Positions 22,801 to 35,900 of a DNA stretch of 64,000 nucleotides are shown here, piece by piece. Source of the DNA: Scleromitrula shiraiana (lineage: Eukaryota > Ascomycota > Leotiomycetes > Helotiales > Sclerotiniaceae); assembly GCA_028455995.1 (NCBI GenBank), contig JABELC010000004.1:1488001-1552000 (forward strand), given 5' to 3'. Under the pieces are notes generated by a model, which saw only the letters and a program-made list of their open reading frames with translations, searched no databases and was not told where the DNA came from. The translations under genes and the position numbers were made by a program. Positions within the stretch are counted from its first letter, which is position 1; each line of letters opens with the position of its first letter.

Positions 22801-25197
22801 CTAATTCCCACTCGCTTCACCCCCCAGCATCCCCAACTCCCCCCTCAGAAACTCCTCCGCATTAACCAACTCCGTACTCCCATAAACAACCCTCTTCTTC
22901 GTAGCTCCCTCCCCCCTGCCCATCCCACCCAGCCCGCCAACCCCCCCCGCACCCCCATGCTCCCTCCCCCACCTCCTCGTCCACTCCTGCAAATTCCCAT
23001 ACTCATCCATACTCCCCCCGCCCACCATAAAAACAATCCCCTCGCTAAACCCCTGTCTCCTCTGTCCAAAGGACGCCTGAATTCCCATTCCCATCCCGCC
23101 CGGCATCTCCCCCGCGCCGCCTCCCTTCCTGCCAACACTCGCAGGTGGTATCGTGCCCCTCGCATTCGCAGACCTCGGGTCAAAATACAAGTACCCCTCC
23201 GTCTTTGCAATGGCGGAGCTACTCGCGCTCGTGGGATCCATGAGTGATTCGGTGATTTTGGTAACCGTTAGGTCGCGGTTGGCGGGGAGGAAGTTTTTAA
23301 CGCCGCTGATTAGAGAGTCGAGGTTGGAGGTTATGCCGGCGTCTTTTAGGGAGGAGGTGAGGCGCGAGGAGATGGATGTGAAACCGCCGAAGAGGGCGCT
23401 GGGTTGGGAGGGGGCGGCGGTGCTTGAGGAGGTGGTGGCGGGGGCGGTGGTGAGCATTGTCATGCGGGTTGTTGTGCGGACTCTGGGGAGAGGGGGTTAG
23501 TTAATTGGTTTGGCTCTGGGGGAATTTGATATGAGGAAACTTACTGTTTGACATATGCAAGTGATGTAGTATCTGCTCCAGATGTTTTTAATGACTCCTC
23601 AAATCTGTCCATTTCTGCCCTTGTGACATCTTGTTCTGTGCTCAGGTACCATATAATGAATAATCTCAATTTATCCATTGGTTCTTTGCCTTTATCTTGA
23701 TCACCTAATAACTCCAACATTTGTGCTTTGGTTAACTTTGTGATATTCTCCTCCATTTGAAAAAAGTTATCTAATTGTCGATTCTTGATTCCAGTTAACA
23801 GTCCAGCCAATATGTTCATGTGCATATCCAATACTGCCTTTCGTTCTCTCAACTCCGGAAGCAAAGTAATTGCAGCTTTAAGATGTTGTGCTGATGCGCT
23901 TGTATCATCTTGAAGATCTTCTATAGAAGAAGCCCCGGTCTTTTTCGTTATTTCATTCGCATCGTCCTTGTAGCGCATCAATTCTGCATCAATATCTTCT
24001 GCGACTTGTGGGAATGGCACGCCTGAGTTTTTGGCCCAGAAAAAGTCATTTGCCGTTAAATCATATGATTTCTTTGTCGTGCCTTTGCTTGGGTTCTCTT
24101 CATCGATGGGAGTTTCGACTGTGATGCGATTTAGGTTCATCTTGAGAACATCATGAACTAGTGATTGGTATGTCCATGAATGCGATAGCATAGGTATTAA
24201 ATCCACATTTCGGTCGAGAATAATAAGAATAGGTCGAGATGAAGGAGCTGAAGTTGACTGTCGATTGCTTGGTGCTGAGAATAGATTATCTTTCGAATTT
24301 AAAATGTGATCCCTTAACTTTCGATCAAGCTTCGCAGATATCATTTCTGCTGCTGCACCTGGAGGACATCGAATGATTGGCATGGCACCTAATAATGATT
24401 AGCAATGCGCAACATCATCGATCTGCCAACTCTTACCCATTGTTACCATAACACTAAAAAGTCCACTGACAATCCTATCAACCACATTATCTAACTCTTC
24501 ATCTTTTGTCTTTGCACTATTTAAAGCCCAGTATGTATTCTCCTTCCTCATTCCTAAACTGAAAAGATCAGGTTCTCCCACAATAAAGTTGAGATATTGA
24601 TCATAGAATTGAGCTATATTCTCCGACGTTCCAGCTTCCGCCGTCTGTTTCGCGAAATCTTCTAATAAGGCGCGAGGTATCGAGGAGAGGAAATTGATAT
24701 AGGCAGGAGAGTAGAGACCGCGAGAAAGATCATTGGTGATTCCCTGTAGATTCGCCGCAGTTGGTTCAACCAGATATAAGACTGGAACATCTGGGATAGG
24801 ATGTCGATTGGCTCCTATATGCCTAACTTCATCAGCACTTCTTTTTGGAAACATTGAAGCTCCTGCTTCCCGCGCATTAAACATACATATGCATTGTAAC
24901 TCCCCATGCCCGCAGATCACTAACTCGTAGTACACTACTTATGACATCTCGTCCTAGATCATCAAACACCAACACCTTCCATATGGGTTCCCCATCCTCG
25001 TTTAGAAGTGGTACTGATGGAACAGGAATTCCGCCTTGGGAGGTTTGATCGTGAGTTGTAGTTTCGGGGGATTCATGGTTTAAATTCAGCATGCGCTCAA
25101 TCGACCCTATATAAATCGGTCAGTTGATAAAGAGGGGAAGGTAGATTGCGACTTTGTTCATACTAATCTGGCGATCTCGCAGAGAGTTATGCGACAT
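22801..25197 (-). CDS. SLY1: Sec1/Munc18-family protein Sly1
   Basis: SM protein that binds the syntaxin Sed5/Ufe1 and licenses SNARE assembly in ER-Golgi traffic; peripheral on early secretory membranes. Exons on the minus strand are 25197-25164, 25106-24887, 24822-24437, 24388-23545 and 23482-22801, giving 721 aa. Spliced joints restore family sequence: SLRDRQIRSIERMLNLNH, WGVTMHMHIGANRHPIPDVPV, VTMGAMPIIRCPPG and AYVKQVRTTTRM. The N-terminal Sly1 block WKVLVFDDLGRDVISS and the KLDRKLRDHILNSKDNLF region are intact. The C-terminal exon ends FSEGIVFMVGGGSMDEYGNL, typical of SM proteins, with a Gly-rich insertion (WGREHGGAGGVGGLGGMGR). The final exon is much more GC-rich than the others. All four introns are 48-64 nt. 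Confidence 0.95.
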
Positions 25198-28048
25198 ATT
25201 GGCAATGAATTAAAAGGCTGAGTATCAGCCAAATAGCAAGAATTATATCATGTAAGATCAAAATAAAGGGAAGTAATTAATTGAATTATCTTTGAAGTTA
25301 TTTGAGTAGTTGACATAGACAAGGACACATTTGCATGGATGTCATAAAGCTCTAGTTCTAACTCTAGGATCAGAATGTCCAACCTTAGGTTGTGGATTTA
25401 ACCCCAACTAAAACTAAGCTAATAATGTCTTTTATTAATATCTTTTTAATATCTAACTTAATATCGAGTACACCTGGGCAGTCATTCTACATGTTTTAGG
25501 CTTGTTTATTTTTGAATATTTTCATTAAATATAGATATTCTATTCTGTATTAGAATTTAAATATACTAATTACACGTAAGTTGAACAGATATTCGGAATT
25601 TTATTAATGTACAGCGCGAACATACTAGTAATAATACTAATCTAAGAATAAACATAATGAGTACTCAGTCGGGGAAAAATATAAAGGTCAAGCATTCAAA
25701 AATTTTGAATTTATTATCAAAAATCATTAAAAATCGATAGTTTTAAAAATTTATAGTATTTTATTACTGCTAGTAAATAATATGTTAAGAAAATTATTTA
25801 AAATTCTTTAATTAATAATTTGTTTGATTTTTTAATATTAATTTTTATAAAATGTATATAAAAAGTATTAAAAACATATTAAAAACATTATTAAAATCGT
25901 TTATTTTAATATTCTTACTCGACCTTTACATTTTTCTCGTTTCAGTACTGAATGAGTATTGAATGAGTGAATATTAACTGTAAATTTAACCTAAAATATA
26001 CTAGTATACTAGTATTCTTTTAATAAACTTTATATATGACCGTTGTATCGCCGTAACCTTTTTGTTGTCCAGGCGAAGTCATTCTTACATAATCCATCAT
26101 AGGTTTTCATTACCACCTGCAGCTTCTTTAACTCATGAACTTCCTTCAATTTCTTTTTCATTTCAATCTAAGAAAAACTAAACACAACACAACACGACAT
26201 CCCCATCCCCATCCCCATCAACTTCATCAACTTCATCAACTTCATCAACAACTCTTTCCATCTATCAACTTCATCAACTTTCATCAACAACATCAACTTT
26301 CATCAACAACATCAACAACATCATCGCATTCTCCCTTTTAAATCCTTCAATCATTTCGAAATCAACTCTTCTATAATTTCATCAATTGTCTCTAATTATA
26401 AAGGATCCTTTTAATGGCCAGTCAATATGACCAGAACTTCTAACAATAATAAATGATCGTACAAAAATAATTGTTCAAAGAGCAAAAAGTGACCTACGGA
26501 TTTTTTAAAACGAGCAAATAATTCTGCTCATTTGGAAGAATAAGATAGAAGAAAGATACCCCAGGAAAGCGAAGCAGGTCAATTGAGAGAGAGGAAACAG
26601 AACTGGCAGGCAAAGCAGAGAAGAGAGCGAAGAAAAAGCAAAGGGTATGGTGACACCTTGAGAAACCACATTTTGATCTTTATGCCCTTTGAAAAGCAGG
26701 CAAAAATTACACACATCCCCCCTTCCTCCCCCCCCTCTTCCCCCCTCCCCCTTTTCCCCCAAAATACATTTTATCTACAATATTCGACCATCATTATCAT
26801 TATCATTATCATTATCAAATGTATATTGCACCCTACAGAATCCTCAATCTGCTTAGACTTAAAAGCTTTCAAACAGCTTTTGCTTCCGCACTTTAAGAGG
26901 TCAGAAGGGGATTGACAATACTACTATTACTTTATACTACAAAGAAAAGGTTCCAAGATATTTGAGAGATACCTCTGTACTCGTATAGCCACAATGATAT
27001 ATTGATAAAGGAAAGGATAGTAAAGAGTAAAAAAACGGGAGAGTAAAAGGCCATCTTCTACCAAAAGAAGATCTGTCTACTCTAGACCTGTACTTTTTTC
27101 TACGTCTATACGTACCTGACCTACCTATTTACTAGGTATCTATCTATATATCATTGTGGTAAAAAAAACTGAGCATACAAGAGTATATACTTGCATCTAG
27201 GAACCTAGCTGTATCAAATATGTGCTGCTACAATGCTGTACTTCTTACATTGATAGTATTCTTGGCTGTCTGGATTTCTGGTGTCAATCAAAAAAAAAAA
27301 AAAAAAAAATTGATGTGCGATGTACTTGAATGTACTTCTCCAAAAGAAGAGTACTTTTCGAATTCACTACACATCACATTATATATAATGCCCAGACGGA
27401 GAGGTTGTGTGATAATGATTAATTCAATCACTTTAACAACTTGTATTGGTTGTGAAGGCAGTTTTTTTTTAAAAAATCATCAGAGTCAACTATTCCTCCT
27501 ACTACTTGAGTAGTTATTCATTCAACACCTTTATATATATCATTATCAAAAAAGCAAAAATACAGACAAAATGTTGGCAGCATCATTATTCCACGGCTAC
27601 AGACAATTTTTTACATATTCATTTCCTCATATTTCTTCTTTCCACCCTCCTCCTATTTTGGCCTTTATCCTTCACATCTTTTTTTTTATATATTGCGCCC
27701 GACGAGAAATGATCGAACACATCTTTTTGGTTACTCCAGAAGTGCAATGCAGTGCTAATCAATTTTTTTTTTCGTTTAGTCATCCAATAATACGATCTAA
27801 TTTCTGTCAATTTCTACCTTTCGAACGAATAATCGATAATTCTGGTGCCGGAAACGACATTAGTGGCCACATTAAGATCCATTTTACGCGAGTTTTCATT
27901 CTAACACCACACCCTTTCAATTACTCGAGTACTTGTTATCAAAATTAGAGCCGTTAATAACCGATACCCCGGAATTTCTCGCTCTTTTTCCAAATTTCCA
28001 TCAAAATCCTCTATACTCACGTGATTGTATAATCAATTCTTTCTTATA
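25198..28048. other. 2.85-kb intergenic region with AT-rich island
   Basis: No supportable gene. About 25430-26040 is extremely AT-rich (runs of TTAATATT and TTTAAAAA type). Then come CATCAACTT repeats (26205-26330), an ATTATC run (26787-26817) and a poly-A tract at 27291-27310. The part nearest 28049 probably holds the promoter and leader of the PNUTS-like gene. A 125-codon frame at 27571 has no coding character. Confidence 0.55.
26205..26330. repeat. CATCAACTT/CATCAACAA repeat tract
   Basis: Imperfect 9-bp units (CATCAACTT, CATCAACAA, with TCATCAAC cores) across about 125 bp, preceded by four CCCCAT-type units. Confidence 0.85.
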
Positions 28049-28142
28049 ATGGACCCTAATAATCATGCCTATATTCCAGATGAGGTGGATCTTGATGGTC
28101 TTTTAAATGATTCTACTACTTGGCCTGATCAATTTGGTTATC

Positions 28143-28179
<37 letters not shown>

Positions 28180-31100
28180 GCATGTACAAGATCCGTATGC
28201 TAGGTACTCCGCAGCTCAGCCTACTTTTGAGCAGCAACAATATGGACTCCAACAGCAACCCTCGTACAATTCTGTACCATATTCGACTAATTCACCATAC
28301 AACTCACAATATCAGAATGCTAGGCCATCTGATTTTTTTGGACCAACCCCATATAATTTGGAGCCATCTTTACAGGAGCCAAGTTCGTATCATGGTGTCC
28401 AGAACTCTTTCCCTTTTCAACAAACTGCGTCTCAGCACCCAACATTATCTCCTCAAACTTTACAGTATAATATTTTGGCACAGCAACAATTGAATAATGG
28501 AATTCCATCGTCAAGTTATGGAAGATCTTCAAATGGAGCAGCCACTAGACCAGAATACAACAACTATAATCAAAGACCGCAAATTAATCAAAACCACTAC
28601 TTCACTCAACCCCAGAATACCGCAATACCACAAAAAACTGTTCAAGAGCCAGTTGGTAATAATGTGCGGTATTCTACTAGTACTCCCGAGCCTGCCATTC
28701 AACAGAACATTCCGAAATATGTTCCCCAAGACAACATGTCATCCAATTCTGCTGCTGTTGCCGCTGCCGCGATTGCTGCTGTTCAACGTAACGCAGCGGA
28801 GACTAGAGAGATTCCACGTCTAAACCCATTGAGAATCACTCATTCTGCTCTCATGGCAAAGAATGAATCATCAAGGCCTCGGTTCGAATACGCTCCTTTT
28901 GTCGCATGGGATGATTCACCAATACAAGTAGCCCCTGGGTTGAAAAGTCCGTACACCCCTAAATCTAATTCAAACAGCCACAAAAGAGTCACTAACATCA
29001 GTTCATTAGATACTATTCCTAAATATCACCCAAGAAAAGCTAGAAGTGGACAAGAGCTCGTTCCCGGATTACCCAAAACAAGTAAGCTAATATTAAAGGA
29101 ATATCATATTTTACCATCATTAACATCTGGATTAGAAATATCAACCGCTCCAGCTCGAGTTTCTAAGAAGATTCGTGTACCCAAAGAGAAAACTAAACAC
29201 GTCAGTAGTTACAAAGGAACTGGAAGATCGGCATTCGATAAAGTATCTACTCTCCGCGCTGATGGTTCAAGTACACCAATTAAATCCCCTTCAACACCAA
29301 CAACATCGAGTTCTTCGGAATTGGAATCAAGCTCGGAAGAAGAGTCTGATTACGAAGATGACGATGACGAACTTCCGCCGCCTATAGACATTAGCACTGT
29401 AAGTAATAATTTTGAAGTCTTTGCTGCTTATATATGCATGTTACTATTTTGGCCTTGCATACATAATGTGGTGCTTGGATGGTTCCTTGCAAATCTTCTA
29501 GACACATTCACTACTCAATTCTGCCCTTGTTTCTTCTTTTTATGATTCAAAACCACAGTAATGCAACATTCACTAGATACAACACTAACAACCAACTCAG
29601 GTTCGAGAAGTCACTCGTCCTAGTGATATTCCCAATGCTGCTAGATGGGATGCAATCGGAATTGTTTGGAAAGATCCCAATTCTAATCCTAGTCCTTCCG
29701 CAGTAACTAATGCCATCGATGATTACGCCAATGCTGTCAGCGCTCTACGGGTACAACTCAAAGATCTTGCATCAAAAATCGACGAAACATCTAAATCCAA
29801 AGCTAGCGATGCACAAATAAAGAAACTCAGAGATGAGCGTGCGGAAAAGTTGGAGGCGTTGTATGAAACCGTTGAAGCTGCTAATAAACTTGGCTATGGT
29901 CCGATCATCGAAAATTTGGGCAGGCATTCAAAGTTAGTGAATGGACTTACCACAACCTTAATTGAATGTGCAAAAGTGGAGGATTACTTAGGGAAATTAC
30001 CAAGGGCGATATTTACATTACTTGCTAAATTTCGTACACTTACCGATGATGTTCTTAAAAAAGTTAAATTTGAACCTCTTCAAAAGCGATGGAATAAAAG
30101 AGGAGATCGGGAAATTAAGGATAATATTTCTCTTATACTTGGTAACACTACAGACGCAAAGGAACGAGCTGCTAAGGGAGAAAAGACGCCAGTCGGTGCT
30201 GAGGATAAAACGAAGCCCTTGGAAAAATTGGAGCAATCTAAAATTCGCACTGTTGAGAATATGAAAACTCCTACAGCTGGATCAAACTCTAAAAGGCCTC
30301 TTGACGACGACGGCAGTAATGGCAAGCCCAATAAGAAATTTGCTGCTGATAGTAACTCCACACCAATTGCAATGAAGATACCAAAGAGATCTACCACTGG
30401 ACTTACAAATCTACTTGGTATCTCAAACAAACCAACACCGAAACCTGCACCAAAACCCGCTCCACCACCTAAGAAGAAGGAACCTTCTCCACCAACCGAG
30501 TCAAAGTTGGGAGCCTTACTTGCTAGTATAGCAAAGCCTGCGGAACCACCCAAGAAAGTTTCAGTACCAACTGGCCCACCAGAAACGCCAGAAGAGAAGA
30601 AACGTCGAGAGCGTAAGGAAAGTAGGCGTCACCTAAGGGTCAAATTTAAAGAGGGTGATGAGCTTGAGGAAGTTCGTCTCTTTAAACATGAGCAAGCTGA
30701 AGATGAAGGACGTGAAAATGATATGTTGAGAGATGCTCATGATGATCGCTCCGAGGGTATGATGCATAAACAACGAGTTTTGGAATCTATGGATGAAGAT
30801 GATGAAGCTTTGGTTGCAACCATTAATGATCGGCCATATCCCGATTTAATGAAAATCGACTTTTCAAATCTCGACAAGAATTCTCCATTTGGTCCTAGTT
30901 ACGTTACTAGAGGTGGGGATGTTGACTTTACTACACCGGAACAACAAACACAAGAACAAAGAGAAGCACTTGAATTACTTGTTGTTTATAACGATCCTTC
31001 GGAAATTCCTCTTTCTGCTAAAGAACCACCTGCAGTTAATAATGGTGATACGACAATGTCAAAGCAAATTCATCCTCCCACTGCTCCTTGGATACTTCAA

Positions 31101-32036
31101 AGACTTCAAGAGATTCAGCAGCTTGGTCCAGAATATGCTATGTACTTCTTTCGGAATCGTCAAGAACCTCGCAATAATTCTAGTACTCATGGATATCCAA
31201 CTTCTTCACCTTCAACCGATGTTAATTCTCTAATTCATCAACTTGCTGGAAATTCCCAACAGCAGCAGCAACCACAATCTTCGACTCCTGCAGCACCAAA
31301 TATGGATTCGGCAGCTTGGGAAAATTTAATACGTATAGTTCAATCTTTACAAGGAAAACCCTATCCAGCAACCGAACCCCCGGAATGGATGAACGACGCG
31401 CAGAAGAAAGATTGGTGGGATGGTTATAAAAAGGATAATCCTACCTCTGATCAACATATGGCAGATTCTCAACTGCAAGCCCCTCAATCACAGATCCAAA
31501 TTCAACCTCCTCAACCAGCTCCACAGATGATCCAACCATCTATCCCACCACCTCCACCTCTTCAAATACAAACGTATCAACCGCAAATATCTCAGCCGGT
31601 TATGAGTTATAACCCTGTAGCTTCAACTCCGGATGTTAGTCAACAGGTTGCAAATTACCTTTCTGCTGCTGGCTGGGGGGCTAATCCTGATAACAATATC
31701 AACACCCCCCAAACTCAACCCCAACAAACACCCACCTTCGATTTCTCAGCATGGTCAAATGTCCCCGGTTTATCCCAATATGCTCAACCCCAATCTCAAT
31801 CTCAACCCCAATCGCAGAATACGACACAACAGCGCTGGGGCGACAGAGATAGAGAAAGAGAGAGAAAAAATGGAGGGGGTCATGGGGGACACAATAAAAA
31901 GTCGAAAATATGGTCGGATGGTGGAGGACCGCTGGATGAAAATGGCGAGTATAGGGGGAAGAAGAGACCGTGTAAATATCATAGTCAGGGGAAGTGTGCG
32001 AAGGGGAAGGCGTGTACTTTTGCTCATGATTCGTAA
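28049..32036 (+). CDS. PNUTS/Ppn1-like PP1 regulatory protein with CCCH zinc finger
   Basis: Predicted nuclear protein; PNUTS and fission-yeast Ppn1 target protein phosphatase 1 to the transcription-termination machinery. Exons are 28049-29398 and 29601-32036 (intron 202 nt), giving 1261 aa. The first exon encodes a Gln-rich disordered region (13-Gln run from residue 32) and an acidic patch SDYEDDDDELPPP. Residues about 545-630 form a helical block with LLAKFRTLTDDVLKKVKFEPLQ, resembling the TFIIS-N-like domain of PNUTS. A canonical RVxF docking motif, R796-V-K-F799, is followed by EGDELEEVRLF, matching in position and context the PP1 site of PNUTS. The C-terminus is a C-x7-C-x5-C-x3-H finger (CKYHSQGKCAKGKACTFAH). 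This domain order argues for a PNUTS homologue; the assignment is an inference, since without alignment it might be only a CCCH protein. Confidence 0.75.
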
Positions 32037-35000
32037 TCATGATGGGTGAGGGAGGGGGGTGGATGGGCTTATGGGGGATGGGGTGGATGGGGTTAGAGAT
32101 AACGGGGAGATGGAGGGGAGAGAGTTGTTTATTCGTTTACTTTACGTTGCATTGCATTACATTACATTACGGTGCATTCTTCTTCATCTCTCGTTTTGCG
32201 TTTTGGGGCAGATGGATTACAGTGCATAGCTAGCATACAAATACATACATACATACATACATACATAGCAAACCTAACTTGGATCGGCGTTTATAGTACT
32301 CTATATTATATCATATCCTATCTGATGAAATTTTTGTTTTTGATGTTTTATTGTTTCGTTTACGTTTAAGTTTGCGTTGTTGTTGTTTTGAAGGGGAAAG
32401 AGAGATGGGGAGAGGGCGAGAGGGGATTGATGTGATTGATACCTTGTATTTATTTATGTATGTATGTATGTATGTATGCAATGGAATGGCATGGTATGGC
32501 ATGACATGGTATGGTATGGCTTTGATAGATGAATTAAAATAACCAAATAAATGACCAAATAAATAAATAAATAAGAATTCATCTATCTTATTAAATGCCG
32601 AAAATGTGTATGTATGTATGTATGTATGTATGTATGTACATCCTACTTTTTATTGGTTGAATAAATAGTAGGATGTAGATCGATTATTTGTAATTTGAGA
32701 ATTTGATTCATGTGATTGATTGATGTGATTGATGTGATGTGATGGTTTAACCATTCATTTATTCATTCATTTATTCATTGCATGAGAAGAGAGGAGTGAG
32801 AGGGATTAAAAAGGGGGGGAGCCGGGGAGCGGTGGAAATTTGAGAGAAAGGAGGAAAGAAAGAAAGAAAGAAAGAAGTGTGAGTGGGATTTATATGTGAG
32901 GGATCGAGTGATAAATGGAGGTAGAAAGGGAGGGAGGGTGAAGGGAGAAGGAGATATGTGAGTGAGAAGTTATGGATGGGTGGGCTTTGTGTGTTGGGAG
33001 AGATGAGAGGGGCGGGAATGGGATGGGATGGGATGGGAAGGGAGGGGAAGGGAAGGGAAAAGAAAATGGAGGAATTGGATGAGTGTGGTGGGTAGGTGTG
33101 TCGGATGTAAGGAGGATGAAGGGAGGGAGGGGAGAAGTAGATATTCTTATTGGGTGGTGAGTTGGTGAATGGATGAGTGGGAACCGTTTATTTAATAAGT
33201 TATTGTCAGGGCAGTCTTGGTTTGGGAAAGTGGGTGGCGCGAGACTTGATAATTGAATGAATGATATGGGTTTGAGGGTGTTTGGGATGTTATGTTTGGG
33301 TTTTAGATGTCATGTGGATATTGGAATTAGGTTGGATTATTGGATAACTGAGAGATTGTGTTTTATACTTGAGAATCTGAAGTTCAGACTGATAGCAATT
33401 ATATTTGAAAAGAGAGAGAGAGTGAGAGAGTGTGAGTTTTTTTTTTAATTCCTTTGAGCTTTTTTTTTTGGATGTTTGATGCTGGATTCTTAGATCTTGG
33501 GATCTTTATGTTTGTAAGATTAGTATATCTTATATGTAATATCTAACAATAGAATATATGCTATAACGCTATCAAAATCACCGCAATACATGATATGAGA
33601 TGAAATGATTAACACACAATACATCTATTTAATTGTCTCTATATTATCAACCCACCTCACCACTCCCAATGATTGCAGATAAATGAATATTCGATATTCA
33701 ATCCCACACGAAGCTTCTACTTTAACTATCTGTCATATCATATCCTCCACGCAGACATACATAAAGATGCTAATTAAATAAACTAAACAAACTCCCCCAA
33801 ACCGGTTCCAAGCTCTCGCCTTCCGAGAATATACATACATGCCAGAAAGATAGATATCCAGGATTGCACAACAAAATACCGTACCATAGTGATCGAGATC
33901 TCGAACCCAACATTATCGTATCATATACTTCCAAAATTCATACATGCCTATATCCCCCCTCAATGCCATACATACATCTTCCCTCCTCCTTCTTCCTCTT
34001 TCCTTCATAAAAAAAAACATCCCAACTTCCTCTAACAAGATATCAGCGCTCTCTCCTACCTAGGTATCTTTAAAGTTCGAGTGTGATAACTGCAACAACC
34101 CCAACCCCAATCTCTCGGCCCTCAAAGCTAAGTTTTAAGTTCTACTATCCATATTCTACTATAGCTGAATACGAGGATCGGAGAATGTGAGAGTCATGAT
34201 GAGATAATCGGAGGAGATGATAGATAGTCCATGAACCATTTGAAGCCGGCCCGAGATATTTATTTTTATGTCTAGCGTCTATGGATATCTGGAATAGGAT
34301 ATATTTGGCGAATGCGAGGTTGGTACTTGAAGGTATGGGATGTAATAGCGAGGGAATGGAAGAGAGGGGGGTAAGGTTGAGGGTTTTGGGGATTGGGGTT
34401 TAGAGGTAGTGTTTATCTGAGGTTGGATGAGATGAGATGGATGCTTGCATTTGAGGTTTGAAATTTGTATATTGTGTGGTTGTGATTTTGTGAGGTTTTT
34501 TGTGATGTAAGGAAGATTTGTATTTGGGATTTGGAGTTGGATTTGGATTTGGAGATTGGTATTGAAGTGCTTTACTCGTATCTTTTGCCGGTATATGGAT
34601 GTATATCACTTACGAATATTTCGACGAAATGAGAAGATTTAGTTTGTTCCATTAACTTAATTTAAATGTACTACTTCAACTTTTATATTCTACAGTTGAA
34701 ACATGTTCGTTTATGAGTAGGTGCTGAGAATATGGAAATTCCTACTGAAGTATACATCAAAACATTTGAAAAAGAGGAAGAAGAAGAAGATGGCGAAGAC
34801 GACAACATGATGAGGATTCACTTGCGGCAAACAATATCATGTAGGAATTCCACTGCCACATACACAAATATGGCACAACAACGAAAAGAAAACTTTAAAT
34901 ATCAAATACTCAAGCAAATCATATACAAATATCATTACTGGTGAGCATTCAAACTCCATATATCAATTCTTCTCTCGCACTCATCTACTATCTATCATCC

Positions 35001-35100
35001 ATCCATTCATACCATATCATTTGTACCCTCCATATCTCTCGCTTCGCCAATACTAGTCACTTCAACTACCGAGGGACTAAAGACCTAGTGCTGAAGGTGC
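32037..35100. other. Gene-poor region with microsatellites, downstream of PNUTS-like gene
   Basis: No supportable gene. The start (32037-32120) is strongly G-rich. CATA and TATG arrays, GATGTGATT repeats (32715-32745), ATTC/TTCA repeats, GGGAT/AAGGG purine tracts (33019-33065) and long purine-rich DNA follow to about 33450. Beyond that the DNA is AT-rich with no coding character. Confidence 0.55.
32240..32637. repeat. Cluster of CATA and TATG microsatellites
   Basis: CATA units at about 32241-32266, TATG at 32457-32477 and TATG at 32608-32637, with an ATGGC/ATGGT run at 32480-32520 between the last two. Confidence 0.9.
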
Positions 35101-35900
35101 CTCTTCTTTTTAATATAAGAAGAGAGATTTTATTGTGAAGCTACTACTCAAATCTTATTTTTGCTCTGAGACAGGGTTTATTACATTAATATTTTGGAAA
35201 AGTTTTAACATATTTTTAAAGTACTAGTAGTTTATTAATTAGAATCTAGTACTAAATACTAGTCTATTCTTATTATATGAGTATTGAATTATAGAGAAGA
35301 GACGGCGTGTTAAAGGACCTAACTCGATATTCTTATTTTTACCTTGCCAGTGAGATATGGGTTTATTACGACAATTTTTTGGAAAAATCTGCCAGTGGAC
35401 ATATTTTTAAAGTAGTTTATTAGCTAGAATCCATTGTTCTTATGATGTGAATACTGAATGCCTTTTCTCTTTGGTACAAAGAGAGACTCGGAGGCTTTAT
35501 TGCGAGTTTAGCACTACTTAATTCTTGTTTTTGTTTTGCCCTTTTTTGGTATAAAAAGAAGGGTTTTATTGTAAGTCTACCCAATTCTCGTTTTTCAAGT
35601 TATTTTGTCTTTGCTTTTTAATATACTAAAAAAAGAGGTTTTATTGCGAGTCTACTACTCAATTCTTATTTTTGTCCTGAATTAAGAGTTATTATAGTAA
35701 TGTTTTAGAACTTGAAGTAGAAGTTCAAGTTATTGCCACTGGCAGTGAGTACTACTAAAGAAAAGATAGCGTATCAAAATCCCTCACTCAATATAAAATA
35801 AGACTTATTACGCTAATATCTTTGAAAAATCTTAGTACATTTTACAGTAGTTTATTAAGTAGAATCCATTGCTCTTATCGTTTGAGTACTAGTAAAGAAG
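35101..35900. repeat. Degenerate tandem repeats carrying small hairpins
   Basis: At least four related units. Each has a short inverted repeat, then a block like TTTATTGCGAGTCTACTACT and CAATTCTTATTTTTG. Hairpins: 35101-35124 (CTCTTCT/AGAAGAG), 35466-35484 (TCTCTTTG/CAAAGAGA), 35539-35563 (CCCTTTTTT against AAAAAGAAGGG, one G-T pair) and 35614-35635 (CTTTTT/AAAAAG). A second block (GTTTATTACG, TTTGGAAAAAT, CATATTTTTAAAGTA, AGTTTATTA.. AGAATCCATTG) recurs near 35172, 35350 and 35805. Stem sequences differ while pairing is kept. No coding capacity is seen. Confidence 0.72.

Noticed and set aside
22845..23210. Overlapping Gly/Arg-rich frame within SLY1 exon 5
   Set aside because: Alternative frame of a GC-rich exon; the SLY1 frame has clear family sequence.
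27571..27948. 125-codon frame upstream of the PNUTS-like gene
   Set aside because: Phe/Ser-rich translation of T-rich DNA; more likely promoter and leader of the next gene.
34732..34944. 70-codon frame with acidic run and an ATG
   Set aside because: No family, no conserved-looking segment beyond a GAA repeat and no clear splice continuation.
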